64,000 bases of DNA from assembly GCA_015501595.1 (NCBI GenBank), contig JADNRX010000098.1, forward strand, positions 93,624-157,623. Reading direction: 5' to 3'. This stretch comes from Hymenopellis radicata. Taxonomy: Eukaryota; Basidiomycota; Agaricomycetes; Agaricales; Physalacriaceae. Of this stretch, positions 1 to 11,855 are shown piece after piece (within the stretch, counting starts at the first letter, position 1; each line of letters opens with the position of its first letter). The translations under genes were made by a program, and so were the position numbers. The notes under the pieces were generated by a model. That model had not been told where the DNA came from, searched no databases, and saw nothing but the letters and a program-made list of their open reading frames with translations.

Positions 1-82
1 TGTGTTGTGGAATGCGCATATGCAAAAGGCCCCCGAATAGAAAACGAATAAGTAAAAACGAAAAATGCGAATTAGTGTGTTG

Positions 83-1622
83 TCAGAGTCGCTGCACGAC
101 CAACGCAGTATCGTCGATCCATGCAGACTCCATATCCAGTGTGAGCACCTTGCTCACCCTAAAATTATCCTCGCCTCCGAGCGCGCGCCTCAACAAACCC
201 AACGCCATATTCCCGTCGTGGTGTCTCCATTTGGTTGCCCAATCGGTTACGATCCGCCCATGACCCTCCCCACCGCACAAATCGACAAATCCATCCGAGC
301 AGAGAATCAGGTACTGCTCACCCTGGAGGCGAGTATGAACGATCTCGGGCTCCGTAGATATGTAGGGCGGCGTCCTGTTACGCACGAGGAACTCTTCCCA
401 GGGAGACACATCCGGCAGGCCCGGTGAGAGATTGTAGAGTATGCGGCGTGTGAACTCTGGCGGTTGCTTGAACGGTGTGTCACCTAGACACCGGAAGGGA
501 GCCAGGGCCCCAAGGACGCGACCGTCGACAACACATTCCGGTTCATTAGGATGCTGTCTCCGCACGCGCTCAATCTCCTCAGCATTGTACCCATTGTGCT
601 CGGTGGTAAGAACCCGGACATCCCAACCGTTGTTGGCCATAGCGGTCACAAGGGCTAGATCAGAGATTAGGCCTGGAAGCGAGGTAAGTGTATAGGTGCT
701 TACTGGCTTGACAGTCTCCGAGGTTGGCTACCCAGAGATTACTATGGTCCGGGTCCACCAAGGCCACGAGAGCGGTCGTCCCGTACATGTTCAACCGGGC
801 TTTCCTAAAATTGGCACCGCCGGTATGTTGATCATTTATGACGCGGCGAATGTCGGCGTCTGAGTAGTTTGCAAGGCCTTCAATACCGCCAAAGAGGTCC
901 AGGACGTCTCCGGCGATGGCATTATCAAAGGCAATGATGGAACGCGAGAAGAGTTGGGCGATGAATGAAGGGTCTGCCAAACGCGTAGGGGAGTCGGCGT
1001 ACGCGTCTTCCAGGAACTCTGCCACAATTATAGGCAGGTGATAGCATACATGCTCTACCGTGACATCCCCGAGGTGGCCTGTCGCAGGACGTCAGCCGAA
1101 ACAGGAGGAATGTGGCGGTGGCGGCTTACCATCGAACACGCCAGTCAGCGACCATTCCCGCCCGCCGACGGTTAGGGACTTGATAACATAACGGTCCTGC
1201 GTGCGTGTCGACGGCGACGGCTGGAAGTTGAGGCTATCCGCGCGACGGCCCGCAAGTTCAACGCTCTGCGGCTTTGCCAGTGCCTGCAATTCTTTCACCA
1301 CTTCCCCATCGCTCAAGACCTGATACGGCCGCGGCCATGGACCGTCCTCGGGCCCACAGCGGGAGCCAGGAATGTCGTCCGCGTACGCCCAGTCAAGCTT
1401 GAACGTACGCTGCTGAACTAAGGCAACCATCGGATGACAGAGCGCAAGAGCGCCGTCCCAGAGGCGCTTAATATATTCGTCGAGAATGTTGGCGACGTTG
1501 TTGAAGCCAGCGAGCTCGTTGTCAGCGACGGTAGTAGGCGGTGGTGGTGGTCCGGGAACAAGATTGCAAAGCTTTAAAGCTTGACGGAAGGAGCTGCTAT
1601 TTGCAATTTCGCTTACCCACAT
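83..1622 (-). CDS. PP2C-type protein phosphatase, copy 1
   Basis: Metal-dependent Ser/Thr phosphatase of the PP2C/PPM family, probably of the pyruvate-dehydrogenase-phosphatase type; the substrate is inferred only from family resemblance. Three exons can be read: 1622-1130, 1078-704 and 672-83. The first intron (51 bp) splits the metal-binding DGH motif (GVFDG|H). The second would be only 31 bp, so that junction is provisional. Visible PP2C motifs in order are GVFDGH, WVANLGDCQA (normally GDSRA), RCLGD, LILCSDGFVD and DDTALVV. The start is the first ATG in frame (MWVSEIANSS); the frame stays open upstream but has no ATG, so an upstream exon may be missing. There is no obvious targeting peptide. 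A nearly identical copy lies at 49736-51275. The neighbour downstream of the promoter is the cysteine-rich membrane protein on the same strand. Confidence 0.85.
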
Positions 1623-1649
1623 GGTTTCCCTGCCGGTCAACCGGCCCAA

Positions 1650-3409
1650 TGTTCTTAGTTTAGTCCGATTCCTCAGTCAAGCTCACCATCAAATGGGACT
1701 CGCGCCAAAAGCGAGCTGGTTCGTTAACGCCACCAGGCCGGCATCGCCGCGTCGCAACTAATGAGAGAATTACTTAGAATTGATTGCTTGATGACCTCGA
1801 AGTCTCGTTTCGCTGGCCGAGTGGCTCCGCTCTGTCTGTATGCACAGCGACCCACACCTGGTCCGGTACGTTACAACTTACGACTCACGAGATAAGAGAC
1901 TCGAAGCTCTACTACTATCCCATTATATACAGCAGTCTGAGTTTGTGGTAGGTATATGCACCTCCCCCCCCCCTTCAAAGATGTCCCGCTGGCATCTAGT
2001 GCGCTGTAGTGACAGTGTAGTGTTAGTTCCACACTGGCTGGATCCCTCTCAGTCGATCGCGGGCTAAGCCCAGCTTGCCATAAACATATATGTTCTGGGC
2101 ATGTTCTTAGACTCACCAAGTGAGCATCTATGAAAAAAAGACCTCTGAGTCACCTGAGGTGGAATCCTGGTGGACTGTTTAGGAAGCTCAGGCTCAACAA
2201 ATAACAGTTTGTCTACCGGAGCATTAGGATGAAGAATAGATGAGAATTGATTAAGTAGAGGGAACATTCATAAAGGGCTTGTGGCTGGTTCAACTTGTCA
2301 AACATCTTCCCCGAACCCATCTAGGCATTCAAACTTTCGAATTCTGTCACTTCTATTGAAGCAGACATGATGAAGGGAGAAATACGAGCAAAGAAACAGA
2401 GAATTTTCATTGTTAAGATCCACCAAATAAACCACATTGTTAGGAAATCACTGTTGAAGTTGCGACAAGTGCATTTCGTGCACCTCATCCAACAGGGTTC
2501 CTGAGCTACTCTATTGGGGAAAATCTGTTGTCAGGGCATCAGCGTTAGTGAACTCTTGTCAGTGGTTGTTCAAGAACAGCTTTATTTGTCGTAAACTACG
2601 TGGTACGTAGTCGTAGGGAGAAGGACATGGCCTTTGCAGACAAGTTCGAGGCGAGTTAGCAAGCCATCGAGTTTCCATCAACTCGCCCGATTTGGCATCG
2701 AGTTGAGTCGAGCCGATTTTTATGTGTTCTGCTGCTATGTTGTTCCGAGTTATGGGTTACGGGCTACGTGTTATGGGTTACGTGTTATGGGTATCGTCTG
2801 TTCTTTGCTTCAAAGGTGGGGGATTTTTGCTGGTGGTAGAATGTGAGACATTCTGAAACAATGCTGCTCGAGCGCACATCGAACCCCGTGCTGAGTGCCG
2901 GAAATACGAACCCTGCGTGGGGGGTAGCGCAGATAGTGTTCGTCGCCTGCTGAGTGGAAGGCGTGCGCCGGCAACTAGTTTTGTCGGAACAAAGCGCTGT
3001 TTGCTCAGTGGCCCGTGGCTGCCTGAACCGGCGAGGCAGTATGCGGGACCTGGTTGCCGTAAGAACTCGGTAATCGGGTGTATTACCTCCCTCATAGCTC
3101 ATAGCTCATAGCTCAGTGTTCGAGTTCAGTTCGACTTACGACAGCACTATCCTGTGCACTTGCTCAGCACCGTTTCAGCATGGATTTGGCACCATTCACT
3201 GCTGTAGTACAATCAGGTCTCGTGAACCCAGTCAACTGACAGATCTATTATCCCATTAAATGCCCAGTAAGGATATCAATAGGTGAAGAATACACTACGA
3301 AAAAGGTAGTAAATACAGTAACGTCAACGTAAGTAAATGTGTCTATGCGTGTACAGTGAGTGAATGCAGTCCATCATGATCATGTGGCGTAATTTCAACT
3401 AGTGTCCGT
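1650..3409. other. Intergenic region, no gene seen
   Basis: No convincing coding region is present. The stretch has an eight-C run near 1970, short imperfect repeats of a TATGGGTTACG-like unit at about 2750-2795, and a tandem CTCATAG repeat at about 3092-3114. Most of it is present, with small deletions, at 55445-56650 in the duplicated block. The deletions remove mainly the repetitive part at 2740-3110. Confidence 0.6.
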
Positions 3410-6334
3410 TCATTGCCGGAAGGGGTTGCGGGATCCCCCAGTCTGATTCGGCTCCATCCAGTACGCACCGCGCGTCGGCGGAGAGACTGGGGAATCAGAT
3501 CGGACTGCGTACGCATAGGCTTGCGCGTCCGTGCGCGGAGGCGGTGGCAGTAGCTCAGGCGATCCGCTGAACGAACCCGTGCTTGCCGAGAATCGCGACG
3601 TCAGGTCCTTCTTCAGCGGCTGGCGTACGTCTGGCGTCTGGCGCGGCTTCCCCGTGACCTGCGAGTAAATCGAGGGACCGGACAGCACACTCGCGTTGTC
3701 AGGGATGGGCGCTAACAAGCCGTTCTGCGTATGCAGGTGATGGTGATGGTGGTGATGGCTGTGTTTGGAAGGAGCCCGTGACGCGTCGTCGCGCATGTAA
3801 GATCCAACAATCTTCTCGATGGTCTGACTGCTGCTGTACCGCGCTTCCTCCGCGTACTTCAGCTTCATGAGCTTCATCTCCTCGCTTTCCATCTCCGGAT
3901 ACGCCCTTCGGCTTCGATTGTGCCCGAAAAGTTTCTCCCCGAATCGGACAAGTCTGTATCGCCAGGTGTCCTTGTGGGGCAAGTTCTTGGCAGACGCAAA
4001 CATCGCTGTGCGCTTCGCACGTTGCTTACGAGCACGCCGGCGCCAAAGCATCAAAATCGCCAAGAATATGAACGCACACCCCAACGCCATCAACAAGATC
4101 TGCCACCATTCCAGTTTTATGCCCGCTGTTCGACGTGATCGTGGTAGGATCCGAGACTCCAGTGATGGACGGCAGGGGACTACTTGAACTCGTCCCAGAT
4201 GCTTTCGGCACCTCCACAAGCTCCGATAAGCAGACACCGAGACCTGAAACTACACTCGTGCCATCCGCGCAGTTCGCAGCAACACATGATCCAGAACGAA
4301 GAACTTTGTCTGAACTGCACGATAAGCACTGGTTCGAACTGCTTCCATAACAGCTTGAACAGCTAGAGTCGCATGATTTGCAGGACCCCGCTGTCGTATC
4401 AAAAAACTGCGACGAGCTGCATGTTGGCAGGCAGCGTCCGTTGTTGAGAACTGGGCGATCCGAAGGGCAGGTCGAGCATTCGTTGAAAGAGCCACCAGAA
4501 CACGTAGCGCAATCGGGATGGCACGTTAAACACGTCCCCGAGTCCTTCTTAAAAGTACCCGATGGACACGACGCAACACAAGTCCCATCCGAAGCGAGTT
4601 GACTGTTGGGACAAGTCAGACAAAACGAGGCCGAACCCGCGCAAGTGGAGCAGCTAGAGTCACAAGCTAAGTACAACATTGGTTCAGTTATCGCCGGAAG
4701 ACGAAGAGATCCGACTTACCAGTGCACGTTGAATTATCGGAAGGGTTTACAAATGTTCCCGATGGGCAGCTGTCGATACACGCCCCGTTGGAGAGAAAAG
4801 AGCCTGGCAGGCACGCTGTACACTTCAACTGATCAACAGTCGAAGCAGTGGTAAAGGCGGCGATTTGACAAGATGTGCATTTCGCCCCGCAAGCTAAGAA
4901 CAATATTAGAAACCAAGAATAACACAAACCAAAACGAACTCACTATCGCACGCGCCCTTGTTATTATCAGCAATCAAACTCCCACCGTCACACACGCCAG
5001 TGGAGGATGCCGATACACAAGTACCGTTGAACACATACGTTCCAGACGCGCATGTCAAACAATTGTTGGACGTGGCGCCGTTGCAGGTCTTGCACGCAGG
5101 ATCACACGACTTGCACTGCGCACTTCCATCACCGAAACTACCATCAGGACAAACAGCGCCCGAAGACGACTTGGTCGACTCGGCCGTACACTTGGTCTTG
5201 TCGTTCGCGTTCTGTGTGAAGCCATCCGCGCAGGCGATGCAGACTCCGGTGCCGTCACTGCAAGAGGTGCAGCCAAGTTGACAAACTAGAAAAGAATTAG
5301 GAAAAAGTCAGCCAAAGACAAAAGGACACACTCTTGCAGTCCCCGGTCGAGGTCAAGAAGAACCCGTCTTGACACTTGGCGCAGGCTGTACCGTTCGAGG
5401 CCGCCGTCCATCCAGGATTGCACGTACAACTGCCAGACGATGAACACTCGCCGTTTAGGCAGTCGCAAGTCGACGGATCATTCTTCACTTCCAACTTGAG
5501 ACACCGACCACTACCCGTTATCCCGTCATCACAATCCGAGCACCCACTAGGGCATGCTTGACAATTAGGCCCAAAGAAACCGGACTTGCACGACTCGCAG
5601 GACGAGCCGGTAAAACCTGTTGCGCAGGTACATGTCCCAGATGCAGAGCATACACCATTCCCTGAACAACTGGGGGAACATGCAGTGGATTGTAGGTCGA
5701 GGAGTGCCATGTCACCTGAAAGGATACCGAACTGGGACACGTCGGGTACGGACTCCCATATAATGACGCGATCGGTGTTGCCTACGCTGACGGCGGCCCA
5801 GACGTTGGAGGACAGTGCGAGGGAGGAGGCGGCGATGGGGGTGGAGGAATTAGAGACGGGTTGAGAGGGAAGGGTCGTGTAGGCGGTGGATCCGCCATAG
5901 AGTGAGTCGGCATAAATGATCATGCCAGTATCCACGGCGACGGTGAGGGGGAGATTGAGGTTGGTGGAATTGGTGAAGCCAACCCCGGATGAAAGAGATG
6001 CGGAGGAGGAAGTGAGCAGGTCATGTAACAGTTGTGGGCTCGTAGTATCGGAATATGATCCAGGGAGTAATCGTAGACTCGTCGAGGAATCGTGAGACGT
6101 TAAAGTAACACCAACTGATGACCAGCATTAATAGCAGACGCGTCAAAGGTTGAGGGAACATACGGGTGATGTTGGAAAAGCCTTGCAGGCATTGTCCTGC
6201 AACGCAGACCACAGAGGATGTAGAATTGGCGGCTAGCGAAAAAGATAATGAGAGGCGCATAAGTTAGAAATGTAGATAATCCACGTACCGGCTGGAGCGC
6301 CGAATAACAGAAATGAAAGGAATAAACCCAACAT
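3410..6334 (-). CDS. EGF/furin-like cysteine-rich type I membrane protein, copy 1 (one frameshift)
   Basis: The multi-exon reading starts at ATG 6334 with a hydrophobic signal peptide ([15 protein letters not shown]). An intron with GTACGT..CTAG borders follows directly. A Ser/Thr-rich ectodomain comes next, then EGF-like modules at about 5450-5700 ([25 protein letters not shown]) and furin-like CxxC repeats at about 4200-5280 ([38 protein letters not shown]). A single transmembrane helix lies near 4100 ([20 protein letters not shown]), followed by basic residues and a cytoplasmic tail with a run of seven His. The family resembles growth-factor-receptor cysteine-rich proteins of basidiomycetes; function unknown, probably cell surface. 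An extra T in a T-run at about 4115 shifts the frame just before the helix; the copy at 57.4 kb lacks that T. Either the gene is broken here or the base is an error. Confidence 0.75.
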
Positions 6335-7100
6335 CGCGTCGGGATGATGGTGGGGAAGAGCAGGGAGTACAGCGACCAGTCACTGTCCAAATAGGTGCAC
6401 CGCCAGGGGCCTTCGTCAGTACAAGACCATTGTTCCCTTTGCGGGAGTGAACAATAGCAACCGTGAGAACAATAGACCTTGTCCTTTGTTTGGCCTCCAT
6501 ACCAAACATTACGTAATCCCAACTTCCATTACTTGCCCTTTTTGGATGGTCCTTCTCCTCCGTCGACCGTCGTTGCTAGCCGGCCCATGCGGTAGCTGCG
6601 AACAATAAACGACTTTCCTTCCCGGTATGAAGGGCACAGGTATGGAGGCCCAGGCTCGGGTCGTAAAACACTTGTTTTAAAGGGGATTCAGGAGATTACA
6701 ATAGTGAAATGCTTCATGCGGACATGCAATGGAGACGGCTGCATATGATATCTTTATCGTATCGAGCGGGCCCACGGAGGATGACTCTACTTTCTTCCAT
6801 CTTCAGTCGCGGAAGGAAATTTGACATATCGACATATCGCAGTAGGAATCTGTCGGTTCATCTGCTTATTCTAGGAGGAAGATTGCGCCCTTTCGACCAC
6901 CAACAAGGCAACATCTCCGTTTTACCTCGCATCAAAATCTGCTTTCCGACAATAGTGGACGCACCTGTATGTACTCCATTTTAGTGCAAGGTGAAGTTTG
7001 TTGACATTCCACAACAGGATTTACATACTTAGTACCATTTTACGGCGTTTCATCGTGCCCGTGCGATGTATATCGTACAGTATTTATTCCTTCTAGTCTC
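6335..7100. other. Divergent upstream region between the cysteine-rich gene and F-box gene 1
   Basis: No gene is supported. It would contain the promoter of the minus-strand cysteine-rich protein and that of F-box gene 1. The last ~110 bases (about 6988-7100) recur upstream of the truncated F-box copies at 17030-17165 and 37500-37630, so promoter and coding start were duplicated together. Confidence 0.5.
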
Positions 7101-7127
7101 ATGGTATTGCAACGCCGCCTGCCATTC

Positions 7128-9613
7128 ATGAATCCACAGACTTGCATCAACTGTGCAAATGGCATTGTCCTTGGCCGCGGAAAATTTTACCAACGCCAGT
7201 TTCACGACTCTTTTGAGCGCCTTCGCACAACCAACGAAGTACCCACGGACGCGGAGGGGAAAAACATTGCGTCCATCGTTGACAGTATCTCGGCCGAGAT
7301 CTCTCTCGTCGATGCTGCACTCCGTCAGTTCCAAGAGGAGCGCAAAGTCCTACACGATGCAGCCCAGAGGTTCACCCAGCTGAAATCTTCCCGTCGCCGT
7401 CTCCCTCCAGAGGTCCTTTGCGAGATATTCCGGACGGCATGCCGTGATGTTTACGACCCGGACGATGAGGAATTTGACAAGGACAACGACGAAGATGACA
7501 CGCATGATGATGGTGATGATGAGGGAGACAAGAAAGCGGGGGCCATCCTGGATCCGAAAAGCCCATACTGGACTCTGACCAGGGTCTGTCGGGTTTGGCG
7601 CGATGTTATGCTTTCCGACGCAAGCATCTGGGCCCAGCTGCATTTCCGCATTTATTGGTTGGACCAGGTATACATACAGCGAGATTTTGAGACGCCAGTC
7701 CTCACAGCTCTCTCACGTGCCGGACAAAATCCCCTCGACATAAGCTTCGACATATCTGATATGATGATATCATCTTCCACCGCCGAAGTAATTGAACCTA
7801 CGCCCGAGATGCGCGCATTGCGCGATAAACGGCAGAGGGCGGTGTTTGGACGTATCTGCGCCGCAGCGGAACAATGGACTCGTGCATCTCTGACTTTGAT
7901 TGTCTGGGGCCAGGAGAGAGTACCGTCTCTCCTGCAGCGTTACGGCGTACCATCCATGGTTCACAACCGACTCGTCCTGCTCGAACAGCTCACATTGTTC
8001 GCTGCGGGCCATCCCTGGTGTAGCTTCCCTTCTGACAGACTCGGCTTTGGGCTCTGTCCATCCCTCCGACGTGTTACATTAAAAAATGCATTTTGCGCCG
8101 ACCTTCCCTGGCAGCAGATTACTCATCTGCATATTGAGACCTTTCGCGACAAAGACGACGGCCACGAACTCTCGTACCTGGATGTCATCCGATCCTGTCG
8201 CGTTCTACGCGCCTTAAAGGTGCGAACGCGTTACTTCGATATATTCCGCGGCACCCCCGTCAACATCCCCACACTGCGATCGTTAGATACCAACTTCTGC
8301 GACATAGTTCATGCGCTCGTTGTGCCGAATCTCTTGGAACTCAGTGTTCCAAACTGTGAGTGGGAAGACGAGCTGAGGGTTGATTATGGATTGGTGGCTC
8401 TCATCGGGCGGTCAAAGTGCTCAGCCTCCCTTACTTGTCTACGCCTCATTGGTATCACCTTATCCAACGCGCTCGACTCTACACTTACCCAAGCACTTAC
8501 GAATTTGGAGCATTTCGCGACATCGGTGGATTTAGACATACCTGAAGAGGGTTCTGATGTACATCTTCGGAACACGGTCCTCCTCCTTCGCCGTCTTACT
8601 CCCCCAGATATCATTTGGCCCAGATTGCGGACCCTCAGTATCGATGTCTCTGGATATACGAATGAGAGCCCTTAGCTTGATGATGAGTTGAACAGGATGT
8701 TGAAATACAGGTCTGAGCGTCGTCCGAGTGGTGCTGTACGACTGGAGTCCTTCAGATTGAATGTCGAAGCGGATGAGTTGTACGACCTCGACGTGGTAGG
8801 CGATGATGGTGTATTTCGCATGAAGAGTGCAACTGTCACATCAGGGGAACCAAATTTCCCCGGCTGAGGAAATATCTGAGGAAATCGTTCGAGGAAATTC
8901 AATTTCCTCAGTATGTTCCCGGGCCGAGGAAATCAGATTACCTCGAATGGGGAAAGTTCTGAGGAAATCAAATTTCCTCGGCCGTTTCCTCAGCTGAGGT
9001 AAGCGGATTTCCTCAGTTGCTTTCGTCAGCGGCTTTCTCGGTGATTTCCTCAGCGGAGGAAGTTGGATTTCCTGAGCTGAGGAAATCACTGAGGAACTCA
9101 GATTTCCTCATTGATTTCCTCCTTATAGTTCCTCAGTATATAAGAGTTTAAATATCATATTTTATTGTGTAATTTATTCTGTTCAAGGAATTGCTACAGA
9201 GGAAATTTGTGAGGAATTCAACGAGGAAATCTGAGTTCCTCAGTGATTTCCTCAGCTCAGGAAATCCAACTTCCTCCGCTGAGGAAATCACCGAGGAAGC
9301 CACTGACGAAAGTAACCGAGGAAATCCGCTTACCTCAGCTGAGGAAACGGCCGAGGAAATTTGATTTCCTCAGAACTTTCCTCATTCGAGGAAACCTGAT
9401 TTCCTCGGCCCGGGAACATACTGAGGAAATTGAATTTCCTCAAACGATTTCCTCAGATATTTCCTCAGCTGGGGAAATTTGATTCCCCTGATGTGTGTGA
9501 ACCTGAAGGAACTGGAGAAGCTGCGAGATGGGGGAATGGACATACGCATATGCATTAAGACGCGTTGCGCAATGGAGGGTCAAAGTTATACCAGGCTTTC
9601 ATTTGGGCAATAG
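7128..9613 (+). pseudogene. F-box protein 1, broken by a stop codon and a foldback insertion
   Basis: Large F-box/LRR-like protein of the expanded basidiomycete type, expected to be a substrate adaptor of an SCF ubiquitin ligase. The likely start is MNPQTCINCANG, shared with two truncated copies; an ATG 27 bases upstream (7101) is also in frame. It has an N-terminal CINC motif, a coiled region, an F-box near residue 95 (LPPEVLCEIFRTAC .. VCRVWRDVMLSDASIW), a D/E-rich insert and a leucine-rich C-terminal half. An in-frame TAG at 8672-8674 interrupts it; CAG to TAG is the simplest explanation. Reading continues in frame past it until a 659-bp foldback element at 8837. If that element and one TGT are removed, the frame continues and ends at 9613 with LRDGGMDIRICIK, the family's conserved C-terminal motif. 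Confidence 0.8.
8837..9495. mobile_element. Foldback (long inverted repeat) element in F-box gene 1
   Basis: The left arm (about 8837-9130) and right arm (about 9200-9495) are near-perfect inverted copies joined by an AT-rich centre of about 70 bp. The ends are CACATCAGGGGAA and its complement. The element is flanked by TGT at 8834-8836 and 9496-9498, a plausible 3-bp target duplication, and removing it with one TGT rejoins the F-box frame. Each arm is itself built from alternating GAGGAAA and TTTCCTC units, giving nested palindromes. There is no transposase. It is a non-autonomous foldback or MITE-like element, possibly PIF/Harbinger-like from the 3-bp duplication, but this is weak. Confidence 0.85.
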
Positions 9614-9924
9614 ATACATGTCGTAACTGAATTGTGGTTGACTTTGTACAGACTAGCATACTCGATGAGGCATCGATAAGAATACCAGCGCGGATAATGT
9701 GAAGGCGGAATAAATTATGGCCAGCACGCCCAGAATCAGAGGCATGGGAATGTTGCTCATCTCGAGTCGTTGGACCAAGTCAGCATTCCCGAGTACTCAG
9801 GGATGTGGCGCAAGTTTTGCCTGCATGAGGCACTGGGGTGAGTTCTCGCTAAAACGTTATGCGGGCTTCAATTTATCATTTAAGTGAGGAAATTCGAGTG
9901 TGGCGCACCCCTCCTTGTCTCATC
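9614..9924. other. Spacer between F-box gene 1 and tRNA-Ile
   Basis: No gene is visible. Homology to the inverted arm begins at about 9886 with a segment containing GTGTGGCGCA, about 20 bases before the tRNA. Confidence 0.5.
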
Positions 9925-10010
9925 GGCCGACTAGCTCAGCTGGTTAGAGCGTCGTGCTAATACAGAAGGTGTTAACGCGAAGGTCTTGGGTTCGATCCCC
10001 ACGTTGGCCA
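9925..10010 (+). tRNA. tRNA-Ile (AAU) with a 12-nt intron
   Basis: The mature part is 74 nt. The acceptor strands GGCCGAC and GTTGGCC pair, and the discriminator is A. The A box is TAGCTCAGCTGGTTAGAGC and the B box GGTTCGATCCC. The anticodon loop CTAATAA carries AAT and is interrupted after the base 3' of the anticodon by about 12 nt (cagaaggtgtta). A TTTT tract for Pol III termination follows at about 10032. This is the uninterrupted partner of the split gene at 43608/49119. Confidence 0.92.
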
Positions 10011-10129
10011 GTATCCGAGTGTATGATGATACTTTTGCTTTGACAATTTTGTCAAGCTCTCTGAAGAATTACGCCAGTGACTGCAGCTGCCGCAGTCATG
10101 AATTGCAATATTGTTGTAACTTGTAAGCT

Positions 10130-11525
10130 TAACCATACATGTTGCCGAAATCTACTCTTGATATTCTCTGCATCATACCTGGCGAATTTACTGTAGTACA
10201 CATGAATCGAAATCTTCATTCCATCATTCATCAAAACCTGCAGCGCCTCTTCCGTATCCGAGAATCACTTAGGTGATGAATCCTAGGCCTTATCATCCGA
10301 GCACTGCGCAAAGATCCCAAACCTAAACATTCTCAGCTTTTCCACACCCGAACCGCTTCCGACATTCCAACGTGACTGGAGAACTTTGACAAGCTCATCC
10401 TGCTATTCAAGATACAGAAAAATACAACCTCTCCAAATGCCTGGAGAGGTTGACGGAAAGATGATGAAGGAAGGGCGGCTAAAGCATGGAGAGAAGGGCC
10501 ATGATGCCCATGGCATCTGGGGTAGCATCAAAATGGGACATTTTTGCCCGGATTTCGAGCTTCGCAAGATTCTTGGTGAGTGAGAGAAGAGCGGACAGGT
10601 TGATCGTAGTACCAGTTTAAAAAATGGAGAAATGGTTCCCCACGTCGTAGTCTCCGGAATAGTCGACCCCAAGGCGCGGTTTTGAGGGCACAAAGCGGTA
10701 CCACTGACGACGCGTCCTCGAGGGGACGTCGGGCGGCAAAATCAACCTGGAGCGTGGGTTGCGCTTATGGGAGATTCGTCTCGGTGATTAATGGGTCATG
10801 GAGGACGACAGTTCGCAAACTCAGATACTGAGTGAATTCAGTCGAGAAACGAGGAGGAAAAGTGTTTTCCCACACTGATGTCTAGTCGAGGATAGCTGTC
10901 ACACAAGATGTCGAGAGTGAATTCGGCGGTGTTGTAGTAAAGGGTCGTTTTCGTAAGTTGCACCAGCGAGATGAATGCGCACGGATGCGCGCCATCAAAT
11001 GTCGAACATGAGGATCATCGCCGTATGTGACGGCGACTCTAACCCTTAGAGGATGCGCGTCTAAACGATGAAGGATTGTATCGAGGGCAGAAGTGGGAGG
11101 AAAAGTTGGTCGGAGAGCTACATCGATGGATGACCAGAGGGGCGAGCAGGATGGTGCGCCATTTACCTGAGGCATAATCCAATGGATATGAGTGCTATAA
11201 AAGGTGTGGAGCCATCCATGGAGGGCGCACGCGTGCTGGAATATTTCCATCAGCAGCTCAGGTGGAAAATGGCGGATTGGGGACAGGAGCGACTTGAAGT
11301 CGTGTGTTTATTCCTTTCCTCTGTAGCTCTACACGTCGCGTCCACAATATCCGTATCGTCTTGGATTGCTCGAAGCACGGTATTATTAACGTAGTCAGCC
11401 TCATCCTCTGACGGTGGCTCATGTGTCGTCCGAAGTCTATGCAGATGATGGGGATGGAAATAAAGGGAGTGGTATTCGACAAGACGAGACTGGTAGGTAG
11501 CTGTGCGGCAATTTAGACATTCCAT
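10130..11525 (-). pseudogene. F-box protein relic
   Basis: The reading starts at ATG 11525 with MECLNCRT, the CxxC start typical of this family, followed by a coiled region and an F-box-like segment (MEIFQHACALHGW .. SCSPLWSSI). Frame is lost near 11250 and several internal deletions remove much of the LRR half. The C-terminal motif LMNDGMKISIHVY-like is still visible at 10200-10250. The inverted copy at 41684-43058 keeps more of the middle part. It converges on tRNA-Ile 1. Confidence 0.75.
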
Positions 11526-11855
11526 AGGGCCAACCTCAGAACTGTATCGCTTGTTCGGCTGTTCAGCTTCGGGACAGGGTGCGCGATACGCGACTCACCG
11601 TAACGTCGTGGTGGGAAGAACGCAGTCAAGTCCACGTGACGTCACGGTCACTCACCTTTTGGAAACAGTCATGGCCTTGAATACCTCGCCGTTGCGCCGT
11701 TTCCGACCAAGAATCACTCGCCAGACGTTGGTGTCAGAGCACCCGCCCTGCTTTGGCGTGTATACAAATATGGGCGTGCGACGCGTCTGGTATGCGCTGT
11801 GAGACGGTGCTTTGTATCGAATCTGGGCCTGTTTTCTTTCTTTCCTCCAACCATC

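Larger units (their letters stand above)
1..4640 (+). repeat. Direct segmental duplication, left copy
   Basis: Bases 1 to ~4640 match 49654-57866 in the same orientation at very high identity. The block covers the phosphatase gene, the intergenic region and the 3' half of the cysteine-rich protein gene. The duplication runs off the left edge of the window, so its true start is unknown. The right copy carries an extra ~4.1 kb at 51305-55440 and several short deletions. The offset between copies before that insert is 49653 bases. Confidence 0.9.

Noticed and set aside
2750..2795. Interstitial telomere-like TATGGGTTACG repeats
   Set aside because: Only a few imperfect units that do not match TTAGGG; taken as a local simple repeat.
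3730..3770. CAT/CAC repeat (His run) as a microsatellite or tag
   Set aside because: It encodes a run of His in the cytoplasmic tail of the cysteine-rich protein and is present in both copies in frame.
8841..9482. The ~80-aa ORF found on both arms of the foldback element as a real protein
   Set aside because: The same peptide appears on opposite strands because the arms are inverted copies; low-complexity sequence without start context or homology.
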